This document shows positions 61,952 through 64,000 of a stretch of DNA of 64,000 bases, one piece after another. The notes beneath the pieces were generated by a model. The model worked only from the letters and a program-made list of their open reading frames with translations. It did not search any database and was not told the DNA's origin. This stretch comes from Piscicola geometra (lineage: Eukaryota > Annelida > Clitellata > Hirudinida > Piscicolidae), in the NCBI GenBank assembly GCA_943735955.1, contig OX030962.1, forward strand, positions 8,539,462 through 8,603,461, given 5' to 3'. Positions within the stretch are counted from its first letter, which is position 1, and every line of letters starts with the position of its first letter. Both the position numbers and the translations under genes were made by a program.

Positions 61952-64000
61952 GTAAGTGTTGTGTCTCCTTACTTTTCATTCTACGCACTAAATCTGGTTT
62001 TCCTGACTTATCCTTTATTTTAATCTCTTTTTATTAATTTTATATTAATTATGATTTTTCAACTCTTTGGAAGCGATCTCTTACACTTATTACACTTATT
62101 ACAGTCAACAACAAAAATTCACTTCAACAACCTAGTTCCAAAACTTCACAACCCAGTCCCAAAACTTCAAAAACAAATAACTATCACAAAAAAGCTATTT
62201 CCACAACTATAACAACCCATCCTACATCTCCAAAAAACCAGTCACACAATTCCAGCAACCCTTTTTTTCCACTTCTCGATTCAATTGTTCAATTCCCTCC
62301 TCCAACGACAACAGGTCGTACTCCGTTGTTACGAGTGAAATGATCGTCCCAGGATTCGAGTTCATCGTGCATGTGAATCTTTTCGACGTCGTCAACTCCA
62401 CCCTCTACAAGGGAAAACCCGAGAGTGAGTCCGTGAAATGATTTTGAAGGCATTGATGCAAGAAAGATAGCGTAACAGATTAATACAAGATTTAGATGTA
62501 AATTCTGATTTCTTCACAAAGAAACACGTTCTATTTGAAACACATACCTACTTCACCACCACAGCCAAGCCCGTGAAAGATCTTGAGTATGCCGAGTTCC
62601 CATCAATGGACCACTCGATCAACCTCAACATCACCATCGAGGGACTCGTCTCCTACTACCACAACCTCCAACTCACCGTCGGAGCTGAACCAAAGAGTAG
62701 GCGTTTTTCTATAAGAGTTAATATCAAATATATAAAATCTTTTTTTTAATCTAGTTGAAACAACCGCTCTTAAGATTATCTTTAAAAACACAAATATTGA
62801 TATAATAAGTAAATACTCACGACAGAATCCCCCTACAGTCATCATCAACACAAAACCACAACAGACTTCTCTGAAGTTATCAGGTTCGTGGTGCCACACA
62901 GCATGGAGATCAGTGAGTCGGTGCCCAAGAGCAAAGACGACTTCAACACGCCGCCGAGGAGCAGACTGGTCAGCATCAGAGCCACCAACAACTTCCATCT
63001 GCAACACTCTTTCCGTTTGCCCGTCGTTGAAGGAAAGGTTGGTGGGCTGAGTGCCAGATGGATGGTTTGGGTGAATTTGTGGTTGCGCGAGGGTTTAAAT
63101 ACGAAACGATTGTATTGTAATGCGAGAGGGTTGTGAAGCAGGCATTGAGGTGAATCAAGTTTCCAGTTTTAATGAGTAAAGTAAAAAAGAAAAACGAATA
63201 AATAGATTAGAATAGTGGAATGAAAACATAGCAATTAAATAAAATATAAAAGTGAAAACTTCTGCAGGTTCACCCTGTGATCATCACCGACAAAGTGAGC
63301 TACATGAAGGGAGAAACAGGTCAGTGATTTCCACTATTGTTTTATTGGTACCAATAATTAACTTTTAATTAACACTTAAATTGTATTATTAATAATGGAT
63401 TAATTTATAACTATTTCATTGTGTTAATTATACAGTGAGGTTGGCGGTGCTTAGTCACTACTCCGATATGAGACCTTTCAAGGGTCCATTGAACATCACT
63501 CTCACTGTAGGTTCTTGCTGTAAAACCTAGTTTTAGTTGTAGTACACTGTTTTAGAAGTTATGGCATGTTGTTTTTGTTGTTCTGTTGTTGCTATTGTTT
63601 GAGTTATTGCTGAGATTTTTGTGTTGATGTTTTTTCTGCTTAGATATGTATTAATTGCTGTTGCTGTTGTGTTTTATCTTTTTCGATGTTTTGGGCTATA
63701 AAAATGATTTAATTTTTTATTGTTGTTTAATAATAATATATATTAATATTAAACCCATTTATTTTAGAACCCATTGGGAATGGAGGTCGTGGAACTTCGT
63801 TTTGAAAGGTCTCCCAACGGTAGGAACTTTATTATTATTATGCAATACAATACAATACTATGTAGTGACGTAAGCCCGAATGAGTTTCAAGACCACATTA
63901 AATCTTGAGTTAAAAATAAATCTAATATATGATTGGTATTTTAAATCATATACAGGATACTAAAAAATACAATGGCATAACCGAGCTTGATTTTAAATAC
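61851..64000 (+). CDS. Secreted alpha-2-macroglobulin/complement/thioester-protein family member, N-terminal 8 exons, 3' end outside window
   Basis: Eight exons join in frame into 262 codons and run off the right edge. Residues 1-21 are a signal peptide (MAGFNNIGLLFTLVVLCTVS, then A). YSVVTSEMIVPGFEFIVHV (about 36-54) matches the MG1 opening of A2M/C3/TEP proteins (Y.V..P...PG....V.V). FRLPVVEGK then VHPVIITDKVSYMKGETVRL matches the MG2 signature (.IQTDK..Y.PG..V..R.). NPLGMEV and GITELDF resemble the end of MG2. At least four N-glycosylation sequons are present (NST, NIT, NFS, NIT). The family comprises large secreted or GPI-anchored protease inhibitors and opsonins. The bait region and thioester motif lie beyond the window, so subfamily (TEP, C3-like, A2M, CD109) is open. 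Confidence 0.85.
62315..62424 (+). CDS. Thioester-family gene exon 2: MG1
   Basis: 110 nt, phase 2 in, 1 out; SYSVVTSEMIVPGFEFIVHV then NLFDVVNSTLY. Acceptor CAACAG, donor GTGAGT. Confidence 0.87.
62565..62696 (+). CDS. Thioester-family gene exon 3: MG1
   Basis: 132 nt, phase 1-1; DHSINLNITIEGLVSYYHNL then QLTVGAEPK. Acceptor CCACAG, donor GTAGGC. Confidence 0.85.
62865..63037 (+). CDS. Thioester-family gene exon 4: MG1 end and MG2 start
   Basis: 173 nt, phase 1 in, 0 out; ends NNFHLQHSFRLPVVEGK. Acceptor CAACAG was chosen; two nearby AGs (CTACAG upstream, ATCAG downstream) break the frame. Confidence 0.85.
63268..63319 (+). CDS. Thioester-family gene exon 5: MG2 signature
   Basis: 52 nt, phase 0 in, 1 out; VHPVIITDKVSYMKGET. 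Acceptor CTGCAG, donor GTCAGT. Confidence 0.87.
63436..63506 (+). CDS. Thioester-family gene exon 6: MG2
   Basis: 71 nt, phase 1 in, 0 out; RLAVLSHYSDMRPFKGPLNI then TLT. Acceptor ATACAG, donor GTAGGT. Confidence 0.86.
63768..63869 (+). CDS. Thioester-family gene exon 7: MG2 (3' boundary uncertain)
   Basis: 102 nt with donor GTAAGC, phase 0-0; NPLGMEVVELRFERSPNG then a longer hydrophobic loop ending CSD. An earlier GTAGGA after SPN looks natural for length but gives phase 1 and a stop in exon 8. The 102-nt form is the one that keeps frame. Confidence 0.65.
63956..64000 (+). CDS. Thioester-family gene exon 8: MG2, cut by window edge
   Basis: 45 nt visible, phase 0; DTKKYNGITELDFKY. NGITEL-F fits the MG2 strand near its end. 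Acceptor ATACAG. Confidence 0.75.

Overview
This is nuclear DNA from an animal, most likely an invertebrate. Coding sequence is cut into many small exons (28-284 bp) with GT..AG introns, intergenic and intronic DNA is AT-rich, and micro- and minisatellites fill much of the window. No prokaryotic, organellar, rRNA or intact tRNA gene was seen. The species cannot be named from sequence alone. The COE/EBF gene has a single helix 2, as in invertebrates, rather than the duplicated helix 2 of vertebrates.

Three genes were reconstructed exon by exon; phases and lengths close exactly at nearly every junction. (1) Minus strand, 20489 to 237, continuing past the left edge: the first 41 exons (1,600 codons) of a polycystin-1-like protein. 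In order it has a signal peptide, a WSC domain, about six EGF-like modules, a REJ-like region, a GPS motif, TM1, a PLAT/LH2 domain, TM2 and TM3. No PKD repeats, LRRs or C-type lectin domain are seen. (2) Plus strand, 24302 to 53211: a complete 12-exon, 491-aa COE/EBF (Collier/Olf/EBF) transcription factor with DNA-binding domain and zinc knuckle, IPT/TIG domain, helix-loop-helix and a short C-terminus. (3) Plus strand, 61851 to the right edge: the first eight exons of a secreted alpha-2-macroglobulin/complement/thioester-protein family member (signal peptide, MG1, MG2).

The polycystin-like gene and COE lie head to head across about 3.8 kb. That interval holds a CRE + CCAAT + GC-box cluster and a 33-bp minisatellite. 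COE introns are large (intron 5 is 12.8 kb) and carry (AC)n and (CTA)n arrays up to about 0.9 kb, a 1.5-kb array of a 16-bp unit, two E-box/CRE clusters and one tRNA-derived SINE-like element. The 8.6 kb between COE and the thioester-family gene has a 1-kb (AC)n array, an E-box/CRE/CCAAT cluster and a TATA box.

The most unusual pattern is that tandem repeats repeatedly start or stop at splice sites. One PLAT exon is clamped between (CA)n ending in its acceptor and (GT)n beginning in its donor. One 77-bp intron is almost entirely an ATC microsatellite. One 42-bp minisatellite is a serial duplication of an exon end plus its splice donor. The very long ORFs in the window are frames through repeats and were not annotated as genes.
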